NCBI GenBank assembly: GCA_030377865.1
Contig: JAUCGA010000001.1
Span: 62,001-126,000, forward strand
Source: Anaerolineales bacterium HSG25
GTDB lineage: Bacteria; Chloroflexota; Anaerolineae; 4572-78; J111
Direction: 5' to 3'
DNA length: 64,000 nt
Shown: in pieces, positions 26,517-35,957 of the stretch
How positions within the stretch are numbered: position 1 is the first letter of the stretch
How the letters are laid out: each line of letters opens with the position of its first letter
Position numbers and translations under genes: made by a program
The notes under the pieces: model-generated
The model's database searches: none
The model's input: only the letters and a program-made list of their open reading frames with translations
What the model was told of the DNA's origin: nothing

Positions 26517-29195
26517 ATGCTAGAAATCAACGTCCTTGACCTAATCCCCAAACCAATCCGCAAAAAAGCGATGGATGTTACGGTTGACTTTGTGGTCAAT
26601 ACGGGCAAAAACTACCTCGGCGGTGAGATTATCAGCCGCATCAAAAAACTGCGCTCTGACGGTGAGTTTCAAAATGGGTTTGAGGCCGCTCTGCAACGGG
26701 CGGGTGAGCGTTTTGTTAGGGAATATATCGACCAAGATGAGGATTTGGCGACTGCTTTGGCCGATGATGTGACCTTTTTTGAGGATGAGCAGGTTCAGCA
26801 AGCCTTGTTAAAGATTCTCCGTAACCCCGGTGTGTATCAGGCTGATGAGCAGACCTTGGTCAACCAATCGTTCGATGGTATCCTGCCCCGTCGCCGCAAC
26901 CGCGAGCGAGTCAACCGAGCCGTGAACTTCTTCCTGCAATGTCTGCAAGAAGAGGTCTGGAATCTGCCCGAACTACGCCCGATATACGAACTGCAATTTC
27001 AACGAGTTACTGCCGAAGCGGTACAAGAGCAGGTGGCCTTGCAACATGCCCAACTGCAAGCCACAGTCAACATGAGTGAAGATATTCGGGGGGCGCTCCT
27101 GCAACTGACCGAAGCGATTGCCGAGCAGAAATTGTTGCCTGCTGGAGAGCAGAGTTCCGAAGTTTTGAAAACTTCGGAACTCTTGCCCAAACACAATCTG
27201 CCCCAACCCGATTATGAACGATTCATTGGTCGTAAAACAGCGCTCAAGCAGATTCGCAAACTGCTCTCACCGGAGCATCGTTCATGGGTGGTCACGATTG
27301 ATGGAATTGGCGGTATCGGCAAAAGTGCCTTGGCTTTAGAAGTGGCTGACAGTTACCGTCGCCATTACGACAATTTGCCCAAAGAAGACCGTTTTGAGGC
27401 GATTATCTGGACAACGGCCAAGCTGAGCATGCTGACTGGCGAGGGGATTATCACTCGCACCCAAAGCCTGCGAACGTTGGATGACATCTACACCACCATC
27501 TCGGTGACGCTGGAACGGGAGGATATTACCCGCGCCCGTACCGAGGAGCAGGATGATCTGGTCACAAATGCCCTAACCCAACAACGTACCCTGCTGATTA
27601 TTGACAATTTGGAGACGGTAGATGATGAACGGGTCATGGCCTTCATTCGGGATGTGCCAACGCCGACCAAGGTGATGGTTACTACCCGCCATCGACTGGA
27701 TATAGCCTATCCGGTGCGCTTGGTCGGCATGTCGGAAGATGAGGCGCTAGAATTGATTGCCGACGAGACGCGGATCAAGGGAATTACGTTGCTGGATGAG
27801 GCGAAATCTGCGGATGGTAGTCATCCGATGGCTGATAGCCATCTGATGACTGTGGAACAGGCCCGCCAACTGTACCACCGCACCGGCGGCGTACCCCTAG
27901 CCATTGTCTGGAGTGTGGCGCAGATGGGTTTTGGCTACGGCGTGGAGTCGGTGCTAACCCGCTTGGGACAACCGAACAACGACATTGCCAAGTTCTGTTT
28001 TGAGGGCGCGGTAGAACGTATCAAAGGCCGTCCAAGCCATAAACTGCTCATGGCCTTGTCCTTATTTGCGACGGATGCCAGCCGCGACGCGTTGGGCCAT
28101 GTGGCCGATTTACCCGATCTTGACCGCGATGATGGGCTGGTGGAGTTGGAGAAGTTGTCGCTGGTGAATAAGGTGGGTGGGCGGTTTGGGTTGTTGCCGT
28201 TGGCGAAGGTGTATGCGAAGGCGGAGTTGTCGGGGGATGGTGAGGTTGAGTCGGAATTGCAGAAACGATGGGTGGATTGGTTTCATAAATTTTTATATGC
28301 AAAGAAAAAAGACAAGTATAAAACATTAAACGATGTAAAGGCTGAATTAAAGAACATCCTTAGTGTAATGGATTGGTGTTGGTACACAAACAAAACAGAT
28401 ATTTTCATTGATTTTGCAATACAGATGGATTTTTATTTATGGGTTACGGGGGATTGGAATACTTGGTATAAGTATATTGAACAAGGTCTCTATGCATCTA
28501 TCCAAGCCAAAAAAGAGTTGACTCAAGTACGATTTCTTGGTCGATTAGCTGGGATGAAAGATTTTCAAGACGAGCTAGACGATGGGGAAAAATTAATTCG
28601 CAGAGCAATACGATTACATAAGGCACATAAGAACACATCTCAATCAGCGATATCATTGTGGAGGTTAGCATCAATCCAGATAAAGCAAAAAAATTATAAA
28701 GAGGCACGAAAAAACCTTCAAAATGCAACAAAAATAGCTGAGGATTTAGGAGATGAAAGACATCTTGTACGCGTTAAACGTAGGCTTGCAATAATAGATA
28801 TTGCCGAAAAAGATTATGATACAGCCGAAGAATTACTACAACAAGTTAAGGAAACTCGCAAAAAACAACTTCAAGAACATGGACGATCGCTATCATCAGG
28901 ATTAGCGTTTACATATCGTTTATTAGGCTATGTATCCTTTCTTAAAAAGAATTATGGTTTATCTAATGAATATTTACAACATAGTCTAGAAATGGCACAA
29001 ACAATAAATAGTCCTCAAGATATAGCTGAATCAAAAATGTATTTAGCTGAATTAAAAATTGCACAAGGAAAAATCAATGATGCAAAGCAACTCTGCAAAG
29101 ATGCAATGGATGTATTTATCAAACAAAAAATGAAACGACAACTCGGGGAAACTCAAGCCCTACTTAATCGGATTGAGGCAAACCCAACAGATTAA
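26517..29195 (+). CDS. STAND NTPase with helical N-terminal domain and TPR sensor
   Basis: An 892-residue protein. Residues about 1-200 form a helical N-terminal domain of unknown type. An NB-ARC-like NTPase follows with P-loop GIGGIGKSALAL near 265, Walker B LLIIDNLE near 358, the VTTRHR sensor and TGGVPLAI near 460, then a winged helix. From about residue 590 tetratricopeptide repeats form the likely sensor. Such signal-transducing ATPases are often switches in defence or cell death; no partner effector is adjacent, so this is a suggestion only. The coding DNA changes abruptly from GC-richer to very AT-rich at about base 28275, exactly before the repeats. A palindrome at 27151-27183 encodes EQSSEVLKTSELL in frame. 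Confidence 0.85.
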   Translation: MLEINVLDLIPKPIRKKAMDVTVDFVVNTGKNYLGGEIISRIKKLRSDGEFQNGFEAALQRAGERFVREYIDQDEDLATALADDVTFFEDEQVQQALLKILRNPGVYQADEQTLVNQSFDGILPRRRNRERVNRAVNFFLQCLQEEVWNLPELRPIYELQFQRVTAEAVQEQVALQHAQLQATVNMSEDIRGALLQLTEAIAEQKLLPAGEQSSEVLKTSELLPKHNLPQPDYERFIGRKTALKQIRKLLSPEHRSWVVTIDGIGGIGKSALALEVADSYRRHYDNLPKEDRFEAIIWTTAKLSMLTGEGIITRTQSLRTLDDIYTTISVTLEREDITRARTEEQDDLVTNALTQQRTLLIIDNLETVDDERVMAFIRDVPTPTKVMVTTRHRLDIAYPVRLVGMSEDEALELIADETRIKGITLLDEAKSADGSHPMADSHLMTVEQARQLYHRTGGVPLAIVWSVAQMGFGYGVESVLTRLGQPNNDIAKFCFEGAVERIKGRPSHKLLMALSLFATDASRDALGHVADLPDLDRDDGLVELEKLSLVNKVGGRFGLLPLAKVYAKAELSGDGEVESELQKRWVDWFHKFLYAKKKDKYKTLNDVKAELKNILSVMDWCWYTNKTDIFIDFAIQMDFYLWVTGDWNTWYKYIEQGLYASIQAKKELTQVRFLGRLAGMKDFQDELDDGEKLIRRAIRLHKAHKNTSQSAISLWRLASIQIKQKNYKEARKNLQNATKIAEDLGDERHLVRVKRRLAIIDIAEKDYDTAEELLQQVKETRKKQLQEHGRSLSSGLAFTYRLLGYVSFLKKNYGLSNEYLQHSLEMAQTINSPQDIAESKMYLAELKIAQGKINDAKQLCKDAMDVFIKQKMKRQLGETQALLNRIEANPTD
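27151..27183. repeat. Palindrome inserted in frame in the STAND gene
   Basis: AGAGTTCCGAAGTTTT pairs perfectly with its complement. It is similar in build to element D (CGCAAGTT-type stems) and lies in the linker between the N-terminal domain and the NTPase, where it keeps the reading frame. Confidence 0.7.
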
Positions 29196-29234
29196 AATTA
29201 TTTGCCGTCCATTTGTTGCTAATGAGGTAACATC

Positions 29235-29459
29235 ATGAAAGAAACAACAGCATTTGTGGTTTGTATTAACAACAGCAATTACGAGGTATCCTTAGAACGA
29301 CTCAAAATTTATCAGATTATCCCGGATGTGAGGGCTGAGAAATATCAACAAATTCGAGTGGTTGATGAGTCGGGTGAGGATTATCTGTATCCGGCTAGTT
29401 ATTTTGCACGAGTCGAACTGCCGAAAATTGTACATGAGGCGGTTTTTGTGACTGCCTAA
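29235..29459 (+). CDS. Small conserved-looking protein, unknown function
   Basis: A 74-residue soluble protein (MKETTAFVVCINNSNYEVSL onward) with alternating strands and an acidic centre; VVDESGEDYLYPASYFARVE resembles small SH3-like or antitoxin-type proteins. GAGGT precedes the ATG at good spacing. It lies between the STAND gene and an antitoxin-like gene. No family was recognised. Confidence 0.65.
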   Translation: MKETTAFVVCINNSNYEVSLERLKIYQIIPDVRAEKYQQIRVVDESGEDYLYPASYFARVELPKIVHEAVFVTA

Positions 29460-29510
29460 TCATTTCATTCGCTATTTATTTGCCCATTCGCTACGCAAAA
29501 GGAGATTATC

Positions 29511-29822
29511 ATGACTATGAACGTACAAACCATGAAAGCTGAGATAATCTCGGCCTTAGATGCTCTGCCACTGGAAAGATTAAGACTTTTATTTGAATTT
29601 TCAAGATATTTGCAAAGTCGAACCGTGCAGAAGCCAGCAAATTTACTGAATGAGTTAGATGCTTGGCAAGAAACATTATACTTGCTCTCTGAACCTGCCA
29701 ATGCAGAACATTTACGCCAATCCATCATTGAAGCCGAAACCGGACAAACCGCTAATCGTGAGGATATTTTGGTATTGATTCAGGATGTTAAGCGAGAAAT
29801 GGCTGATGAGCGCTTGGGATAG
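29511..29822 (+). CDS. Antitoxin-like small protein
   Basis: A 103-residue helical protein. The start (ALPLERLRLLFEFSRYLQSR) resembles DUF2281-type antitoxins. The middle (WQETLYLLSEPANAEHLRQS) resembles the toxin-binding tail of Phd/YefM antitoxins, where a LLSxPxNAxxL pattern is common. No toxin gene follows, so it may be an orphan. AAGGAG is 6-7 bases before the ATG at 29511. Confidence 0.6.
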   Translation: MTMNVQTMKAEIISALDALPLERLRLLFEFSRYLQSRTVQKPANLLNELDAWQETLYLLSEPANAEHLRQSIIEAETGQTANREDILVLIQDVKREMADERLG

Positions 29823-29851
29823 ATAATTTGAATACTTGGAATACCTAATTT

Positions 29852-30208
29852 ATGAGAAACAAAAACGAAAAACTGGTCTACTCCACCCGCAGTGGTGATC
29901 AACGCAAACAGGGGCCAGTTCGCAAAGGGCGGCTACAATCAAAACCGCCGGCAGAGCAATCGCTCAAAGTGATGCGTAGTAAAAAAGGGCGCAAAGGTAA
30001 AACCGTGACCGTTATCTCCGGCTTTGCCTTAACCGAGGCCGACTTAAAAAAACTATCCAAACAACTCAAAGCGTTGTGTGGGGCTGGTGGAGCCATCAAG
30101 TTTGAGGATGACGGATCCCAACTTATTGAGGTGCAGGGCGACCATCGTCCCAAGCTGGTCGAAAAACTGAAATCACTGGGCTATCAAGCCAAGTTGGCCG
30201 GAGGGTAG
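29852..30208 (+). CDS. yciH: SUI1/eIF1-like translation factor YciH
   Basis: A 118-residue protein. The SUI1 fold is visible in GRKGKTVTVISGFALTEADL, then LKALCGAGGAIKFEDDGSQL and GDHRPKLVEKLKSLGYQAKL. Bacterial YciH binds the small ribosomal subunit and influences initiation fidelity; the N-terminal 40 residues are basic and likely disordered. The length fits bacterial members. The next gene begins 4 bases after the stop codon. Confidence 0.9.
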   Translation: MRNKNEKLVYSTRSGDQRKQGPVRKGRLQSKPPAEQSLKVMRSKKGRKGKTVTVISGFALTEADLKKLSKQLKALCGAGGAIKFEDDGSQLIEVQGDHRPKLVEKLKSLGYQAKLAGG

Positions 30209-30211
30209 CTG

Positions 30212-31564
30212 TTGGAACCGCTTAATTCATGGGAGCAATGGATTGGCTATGTCAGCCTGCGTCTGTTCAGTTTTGGCTTCCTGTTAACCATAATCGGAGC
30301 CGTGATGATGCTCTTGTCTGCCTTTGCCGCACCCACAGAAACGGTCTCCCCACCACAAACCGAGGCCGTTTCCGCATGTGAAAATGGGATTGATTGTGTG
30401 AATCGTAGCGCCCATGTTTCAGATCGTCAGGGTGAACTGTTTGTTAGGCAAGTAGAGGCTCCAGACCAGACCATTAGAGAACATCATGCCTTGAAGGCCA
30501 AGGCCGTTAAGTTAGCGGAGTCTCGCCCCTCAATCCTAGCTTTGCGTCACCACATGGAAGAGGCCAGTTCCCCCTCCATGTGGGAGGGGGTTAGGGGGAG
30601 GGCTGAGAGACATGATTGGCCGACTCTGCTACTCTCCGCCTCGGCGCGTATCACCGATAGCTCACTTCGAGCCTTGCTCCCTCAGTCAACATGCCCCATC
30701 TGCCTGATCCGTCAGCGTAAGGAGATGGTTAGGCATCCACTGCAAACCAACATCCTAACTCGCTGGTCGTTCCAACGGTTGAACCTGATTCAAGACCTGC
30801 TTGCTGAACCTGCACTCGTTGAACCTGCCGCGACCGAAGAAACTCCAGAGTTTACACAGGTGGAGACTCCCATTGACGAGTATGGCTGTCCAACCAGTTC
30901 ACCCCACCAGTTTGAGCTAATTCCGGTTGAATCATCAGCGATGGATCACCCAGACCGTTACCATGCTGACCTGAATCTGGCTTTGCGGGGTTATGTGCGA
31001 GTAGAGGCTCCTTTGGAGCAAGTGCATTACAACGGAGCCACCGCGCCCGACCCGCCCCAACTCAGCGGTCTATTCGAGCCGAATCGCCATCCGGCAATTG
31101 TCGCGACCTATCAAATCAACCATTGGGATTGGGGCTGTAGCAGTAATGAACATGGCTGTCCGAGTGGGCCGATTCAAGATTGGGGCGCGACCCTCATCGG
31201 GGTGGCAACCACCTCCGGCGAGGCCATCTATATTCCAAAACGGTGGGCCGATATTTATCAGGGCCGCTTCAAGGCTCTCGTACTGTACGCCTCAGAACGC
31301 CAAGTCACTTTGGGCTACACTCGTCAAGATGGTGTTACATTGGGCTATGTGGCTCATATTCAAAATATCTGTGTTGACCCGAATCTACTGACCGCCTATC
31401 GTACTCAAAATAATGAGCATGGCTGGCGAAACGGGGGCCTGCTCCCGGCTCTAACCAACAATCAGCCTCTTGGCACCGCCTTACATGGTGAACTTCAAGT
31501 CGCAATTCGAGATAACGGCTCGTTTCTTGATCCCAGATCGAGCAAAGATTGGTGGCAACATTAG
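30212..31564 (+). CDS. Membrane-anchored protein of unknown function
   Basis: A 450-residue protein with one membrane helix near the start (about residues 17-40, SFGFLLTIIGAVMMLLSAFA) and a large outer part. Residues 110-135 (MEEASSPSMWEGVRGRAERH) come from a GC-rich repeat (GGGAGGGGGTTAGGGGGAGG at about 30581) that looks inserted in frame. The C-terminal 170 residues are better ordered (IVATYQINHWDWGCSSNEHG, RFKALVLYASERQVTLGYTR) and may be a beta-rich domain. The start is a TTG with GGAGGG 5 bases upstream, overlapping the yciH stop region. No family was identified. Confidence 0.65.
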   Translation: MEPLNSWEQWIGYVSLRLFSFGFLLTIIGAVMMLLSAFAAPTETVSPPQTEAVSACENGIDCVNRSAHVSDRQGELFVRQVEAPDQTIREHHALKAKAVKLAESRPSILALRHHMEEASSPSMWEGVRGRAERHDWPTLLLSASARITDSSLRALLPQSTCPICLIRQRKEMVRHPLQTNILTRWSFQRLNLIQDLLAEPALVEPAATEETPEFTQVETPIDEYGCPTSSPHQFELIPVESSAMDHPDRYHADLNLALRGYVRVEAPLEQVHYNGATAPDPPQLSGLFEPNRHPAIVATYQINHWDWGCSSNEHGCPSGPIQDWGATLIGVATTSGEAIYIPKRWADIYQGRFKALVLYASERQVTLGYTRQDGVTLGYVAHIQNICVDPNLLTAYRTQNNEHGWRNGGLLPALTNNQPLGTALHGELQVAIRDNGSFLDPRSSKDWWQH

Positions 31565-31617
31565 TAGACGCAGAGCGTCCAGCATGCGTTCCCACGCAGA
31601 GCGATGGGAACAAGATT

Positions 31618-31769
31618 CAGAAGTTTATCATTTCAACATGACTAAAACAATATCTGACAGGATTAACAGGATTGACAGGATCACAAGTAAAAAAATCCTG
31701 TCAATCCTGTCAAAAAATGCTTTTGATTTTATCAAAACATCAGATCATGAATGAAACGACAAACTCTTG
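31618..31769 (-). mobile_element. Family A MITE, AAGATT target duplication
   Basis: 152 bp in inverted orientation (starts CAGAAGTTTATCATTTCAAC, ends GAAACGACAAACTCTTG). AAGATT is duplicated at 31612-31617 and 31770-31775. It lies in the gap before aat, so the aat leader now derives partly from the element. Confidence 0.92.
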
Positions 31770-31812
31770 AAGATTCAATCCAAAATCCAAAATCGCAAAT
31801 CTAAAATCACAC

Positions 31813-32400
31813 ATGGTTATCACCCCTAGAATCCTACTAAACGCATACTGTCAAGGCATTTTCCCCATGGCCGATGCCGATGACGAACAGATATACTGGT
31901 ACGACCCCGATCCACGGGCTGTTTTGCCCTTAGATGATAAATTTCACGTCTCCCGCAGATTACAGCGCACAATCCGACGCGGAAATTTTGACATACGAGT
32001 CGATACTCAATTTCGGCAAGTTATGCGATTGTGCGCCGAACCTAGCCCCGAGCGCGAACGGACATGGATTAGCGATGAGATTATTCAGTTGTACTATAGC
32101 CTGCATAAAAGTGGCTATGCCCATAGCGTAGAAACATGGCAAGACGGAGAATTAGTCGGGGGATTATACGGAGTCAGCGTTGGGGGGTTGTTCGCGGGAG
32201 AAAGTATGTTTAGTCGCGTGACTGACGGTAGTAAAGTAGCCCTTGTCTATCTGGTGGAGCATCTACGGGCCAAGGGGTTTGTTTTGCTTGATATTCAGTT
32301 TATGACCAGTCATCTAAAACGTTTCGGAGCCATGAACATTCCTCGCCTGAAATATCATCAGCGCCTCGCTGACGCACTGACCAAAGATATTACGTTCTGA
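31813..32400 (+). CDS. aat: Leucyl/phenylalanyl-tRNA-protein transferase
   Basis: A 195-residue enzyme that adds Leu or Phe from tRNA to N-terminal Arg or Lys and feeds the ClpS/ClpAP N-degron pathway. Family marks are CQGIFPMADADDEQIYWYDP, then DPRAVLPLD, the VETWQDGELVGGLYGVSVGG core, FAGESMFSR and LLDIQFMTSHLKRFGA. It is of the short type, without the N-terminal extension of the E. coli enzyme. No ribosome binding site is visible. A family A copy lies 40 bases upstream. Confidence 0.93.
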   Translation: MVITPRILLNAYCQGIFPMADADDEQIYWYDPDPRAVLPLDDKFHVSRRLQRTIRRGNFDIRVDTQFRQVMRLCAEPSPERERTWISDEIIQLYYSLHKSGYAHSVETWQDGELVGGLYGVSVGGLFAGESMFSRVTDGSKVALVYLVEHLRAKGFVLLDIQFMTSHLKRFGAMNIPRLKYHQRLADALTKDITF

Positions 32401-32408
32401 GTAAAGAA

Positions 32409-32544
32409 TAGAGTTCTTCGGTAATAACTAGAACTGGCATTTATGAGGCTCATTGGAGTGCAAGAATTCTATTCTTGCCGTCAAAATATAATTTTGACAC
32501 TCCTTTTCACCCAAATCCCAAATCTTTATTCCCGAACAAGTCTA
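32409..32544. repeat. Diverged family C-like element
   Basis: It begins TAGAGTTCTTCGGTAATAAC and ends TTATTCCCGAACAAGTCTA, matching the family C inverted ends, but the centre carries different hairpins (AAGAATTCTATTCTTG and AAAATATAATTTT) instead of the usual AAAGCTTCTTGCTTTT stem. It lies directly after aat. Confidence 0.75.
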
Positions 32545-32581
32545 ATGTACAAATATACGAATATGCAAACAGACAAGTTTT

Positions 32582-32672
32582 GTAAAAGTTCAGTAAAGTA
32601 GCCCCAGAAACCCGATTTCTTAAAGAAATCGGGTTTCTGACACTCTTTCTGACGAGTTCACTGAATATTTAC
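32582..32672 (+). mobile_element. Family B MITE, CAAGTTTT target duplication
   Basis: 91 bp from GTAAAAGTTCAGTAAAGTAG to TTCACTGAATATTTAC, with the central hairpin. The 8-bp duplication CAAGTTTT is at 32574-32581 and 32673-32680. It lies in the convergent gap between aat and gyrA, where its hairpin may help termination. Confidence 0.93.
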
Positions 32673-32708
32673 CAAGTTTTTCGTTCCTCATTCTTCATTT
32701 CTCATTCT

Positions 32709-35156
32709 TCATTTCTTCACCACCACCAAACCTAACAGATAGTCACGCCCCCGCAGAGAAATTAGAGGCCGTCCCGAGGCGAACCGTTGTCCAGCCGGTA
32801 ATGCTTTGGCATAGTTGGTTTTATTAAACCGATTGTTAGAAATAAGCATAACTCGATCATGACGGTCTACCACCGCGGTACTAACCACCGTGTCCCCCTC
32901 CTGCGTCAGGGCAATTGTTGGCACACCTTGACCGTATCGACCTTGGGTCGGGTACTCTTTTAAGGGCGTTCGTTTGCCCGTTCCTTGTTTCGTCGCCACC
33001 AATAAATCGGCCTCGGCTCGAACAAAATCTGCCCCAATAATCTGGTCGTTACTGCTAAGTTTCATGCCTCGCACACCCGCGGCAGAAAGCCCCATAGGAC
33101 GCACCTCAGCCTCGGTAAAACGAATCGCTTGCCCCAACTTACTAACCAACACAATCTCACCCTCACCAGAGGTGATAAATCCAGCCACCAGTTTATCGCC
33201 TTTATCCAAGCCCATCACCGTGGCTTCGCTTCCCCGCACCGCACTCAAATCGCTCAGAGCCACCCGCTTCACTCGCCCTCGTTCCGACACTAAAAATAGA
33301 TAGCTATTTGATGCTTGATCAGACTCCGTCAGCGATAAAGCCGCTACAATGGACACCGTACCATTTTCTATAAATTCGGTCACATTAATCCCTTGCCCCG
33401 GTGCGTCACCAATTGGAATCTGGTGCATGGGGGCGATAATTGCCCGCCCATCTTCAGTCAGCATACACAACGCATCACGCGTCTGAGCCGGTGTGGCAAC
33501 ATGTAACGGATCCTCATGCCGACTACGTGCCGGTTTGACATGCTCCGCTACCGGCCAGCGACAAATCTGCCCCTGTCGGCTAATGGCGACCATGACAGTC
33601 TCATCAGGGATCAGATCATCAGCCGTAATTATCTCGCCCGGTTTAACCGGCTCATCAAGAATGGTGCTATAACGAGGCGTTTCATAATCGGCTTTAATAC
33701 CCGTCAACTCTGCTTTAATTAAGATCAAAATCTTCTCGGTAGAACTTAACAACGCTTCCAACTCTTTAACCCGTTTGACCAAATCCTTATATTCAATCTC
33801 GATTTTCTTACGCTCCAACGCGGCCAAACGACGCAGGGGAATATTCAGGATAGCGGTTGCCTGTTCGTCACTAAACTTGAATTTTTTGCAAAGATTGTTC
33901 TTGGCGCTATCGGCGTTGCGAGATTGAATAATCACCTGCACTATCTCTTGCAAATTTGCGAGTGCAATCCGCAACCCTTCTAAAATATGAAGCCGTTTTC
34001 TCGACTCAGACAACTCATGTTCAGTACGACGGGTGATAATCTCCTCGCGGTGTTCGATAAACAGTTGTAAGGCTCGTTTTAACGAAACGAGGGTCGGCTC
34101 TCCGTCGACCAAGGCTAACATGTTGATGCTAAAGGTACCTTGGAGCGGAGTCATCTTGAACAGTTTTTTCAACACCGCTTTCGGTTCGACCATACGGGTC
34201 AACTCAATCACCAGACGCATGCCATGCCGATCCGATTCATCTCGCAAATCAGCAATCCCCTCGATTTTCTCATCCCGAGCCAAATTGGCAATCTTTTCGA
34301 CCAAACTGGCCTTATTGGTCTGATACGGCAGTTCGGTAATCACCAGCCGATTCCGATTCCGGCTCATCTCTTCGATATGAACCTTGGCTTGGACGGTGAT
34401 TCTGCCTTTACCGACCGCGTAGGCTGATTTAAGATGATCGACCTGTTGGTCATCGCTCTTTTTACCATTTCCATAACGATGGATAATCCCACCTGTCGGA
34501 AAATCTGGCCCAGCCACAAACTGTAATAATTCCTCAATTGTCACCTCACCTTGAGAAATTCTCTGCTCAATCATAAAGATAAGGGCATTACATACCTCTT
34601 GTAAATTATGAGGGGGCACACTCGTCGCCATGCCGACCGCGATACCGGTGGCTCCGTTGACCAAAAAGTTGGGGAATTTGGTCGGTACAACATCCGGCTC
34701 GGTTAAGCTACCATCAAAATTGTCTACAAAATTGACCGTGTTCTGATCTATATCGGCCATAATTTCATTGGCCAGGCTAGTTAGTCGTGCTTCGGTATAG
34801 CGCATGGCCGCGGGGCGGTCGCCATCAACCGAGCCAAAGTTACCCTGACCATCAATCAACGGCATCCGCATGGAAAAATCCTGAGCCATGCGAGCCATAG
34901 CATCATACACCGCCGCATCACCGTGCGGATGATATTTACCAAGAACTTCACCCACAATCCGAGCGCTTTTTTTATAAGGCTGGTTCGCTTGCAGACGCAT
35001 ATCATGCATGGCGTATAAAATACGACGATGAACCGGTTTTAAGCCATCTCGGACATCGGGCAAGGCTCGCGAGACGATGACGCTCATGGCATAATCAAGA
35101 TATGCCTTTTGCATTTGTTGGTTAATATCAACTTGAAGTATTGTGCCAATATTCAT
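32709..35156 (-). CDS. gyrA: DNA gyrase subunit A (type IIA topoisomerase A subunit)
   Basis: An 815-residue protein. The start [20 protein letters not shown], the breakage-reunion core with Tyr120 in MRYTEARLT, and a C-terminal beta-pinwheel (for example [20 protein letters not shown]) show a GyrA/ParC protein. The canonical GyrA-box QRRGGKG is not evident; the first blade has DAPGQGINV instead, so a ParC-like activity cannot be excluded. In the quinolone-contact helix [10 protein letters not shown] the residue equivalent to E. coli Ser83 is Ala81, while the Asp87 equivalent is kept as Asp85. No gyrB is near. Confidence 0.88.
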   Translation of the reverse strand: MNIGTILQVDINQQMQKAYLDYAMSVIVSRALPDVRDGLKPVHRRILYAMHDMRLQANQPYKKSARIVGEVLGKYHPHGDAAVYDAMARMAQDFSMRMPLIDGQGNFGSVDGDRPAAMRYTEARLTSLANEIMADIDQNTVNFVDNFDGSLTEPDVVPTKFPNFLVNGATGIAVGMATSVPPHNLQEVCNALIFMIEQRISQGEVTIEELLQFVAGPDFPTGGIIHRYGNGKKSDDQQVDHLKSAYAVGKGRITVQAKVHIEEMSRNRNRLVITELPYQTNKASLVEKIANLARDEKIEGIADLRDESDRHGMRLVIELTRMVEPKAVLKKLFKMTPLQGTFSINMLALVDGEPTLVSLKRALQLFIEHREEIITRRTEHELSESRKRLHILEGLRIALANLQEIVQVIIQSRNADSAKNNLCKKFKFSDEQATAILNIPLRRLAALERKKIEIEYKDLVKRVKELEALLSSTEKILILIKAELTGIKADYETPRYSTILDEPVKPGEIITADDLIPDETVMVAISRQGQICRWPVAEHVKPARSRHEDPLHVATPAQTRDALCMLTEDGRAIIAPMHQIPIGDAPGQGINVTEFIENGTVSIVAALSLTESDQASNSYLFLVSERGRVKRVALSDLSAVRGSEATVMGLDKGDKLVAGFITSGEGEIVLVSKLGQAIRFTEAEVRPMGLSAAGVRGMKLSSNDQIIGADFVRAEADLLVATKQGTGKRTPLKEYPTQGRYGQGVPTIALTQEGDTVVSTAVVDRHDRVMLISNNRFNKTNYAKALPAGQRFASGRPLISLRGRDYLLGLVVVKK

Positions 35157-35313
35157 AAGTCAGAGTTATATAAGAGTTAAACGGTAAGAACTACAAAGAC
35201 ATAATTTTTAGCGCTTAAATCTTAACCTTTAAAAATTTAGAACCTATGTTCTATTATAAAGATTTTTTAAATGAAGTAAAGCAGGAACAAATTGGAATCA
35301 TCCCCACCTCACA

Positions 35314-35345
35314 CAAAAAGACCTACCGCGAACGGTAGGTCTTTG
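35314..35345. terminator. Intrinsic terminator after rpsU
   Basis: AAAAAGACCTACCG pairs with CGGTAGGTCTTT, with A and T tracts on both sides. It lies 200 bases after the rpsU stop codon and can work in both directions, separating rpsU from gyrA. Confidence 0.85.
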
Positions 35346-35418
35346 TATGAGGCAACGTTCAGTCGAACATTATCGTGAACAAGTTATTGTTAATACCATG
35401 TCCATTTTATATAGTCAG

Positions 35419-35502
35419 CCATGCCCTGTGAATGAATTCACAGGCTAATATGAGAAACCTGCTTAAGCAGGTTTTCCGTTTAAGACACTGATTTCAATCA
35501 GT
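35419..35502 (-). repeat. Element E copy (inverted)
   Basis: It contains the palindrome AACCTGCTTAAGCAGGTT with flanks TTTCCGTTTAAGACACTGAT and GTGAATGAATTCAC. The same arrangement is found in the opposite orientation at 45231-45358 and 63641-63757. The order of hairpins is conserved but the stem sequences vary. Confidence 0.75.
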
Positions 35503-35552
35503 GGTGGCCTCGTTGAGGTGGCGAAAAGCTAATGACACTAACAATTAACTGA

Positions 35553-35750
35553 CTACGAATAGCGCCGACGCATAGTTTTGCGACGTGCTTTACGAATAGC
35601 TCGCTGTTTGGCTAATCGACGTTGCTCGCTTTTTGAAACAAACCATCGTTTTTTGCGATACACGCTTAACACACGGGTTTTAACAATCTCTTTTCTAAAC
35701 CGTTTGAATAATGATTCTTGGGATTCACCGGGTCGTAGTTGTACACTCAC
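35553..35750 (-). CDS. rpsU: 30S ribosomal protein S21
   Basis: A 65-residue, very basic protein with the S21 pattern SVQLRPGESQESLFKRFRKE, then RRFVSK-type motifs (KKRWFVSKSEQRRLAKQRA) and a basic tail. It binds near the 16S rRNA 3' end and helps initiation. The start is a GTG at 35750 preceded by the strong site GGAGGTGAGG. It stands alone, with family C and E elements on either side. Confidence 0.95.
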   Translation of the reverse strand: MSVQLRPGESQESLFKRFRKEIVKTRVLSVYRKKRWFVSKSEQRRLAKQRAIRKARRKTMRRRYS

Positions 35751-35813
35751 GTTACCTCACCTCCTTTTATTTCGTACTAATCGTAAAATATCATACCATT
35801 TACGATTGCTCAT

Positions 35814-35952
35814 TAGACCTGTTCAGGAATAACTAATCGTCTCATAAAAACTCAAAATCGAGACCCACGGAGTGCAAAAGTTTCTTGCTTTTGCCAGAAA
35901 CAAACTGCAAAAGCAAGAAGCTTTTGCACTCCTTTATTCCCGAACAACTCTA
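35814..35952. mobile_element. Family C MITE between rpoC and rpsU
   Basis: 139 bp starting TAGACCTGTTCAGGAATAAC and ending CCGAACAACTCTA. The central inverted repeat is GAGTGCAAAAG...CTTTTGCACTC. TA stands at each end, as expected for a 2-bp TA duplication. It begins 5 bases after the rpoC stop and so forms the whole rpoC 3' end. Confidence 0.85.
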
Positions 35953-35957
35953 TTTAT

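Larger units (their letters stand above)
35157..35552. other. Gap between gyrA and rpsU
   Basis: About 400 bases. It contains a strong terminator (35314-35345) and an inverted element E copy (35419-35502). The gyrA promoter should lie near 35170-35280 but no clear hexamers were identified. No gene seen. Confidence 0.5.
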
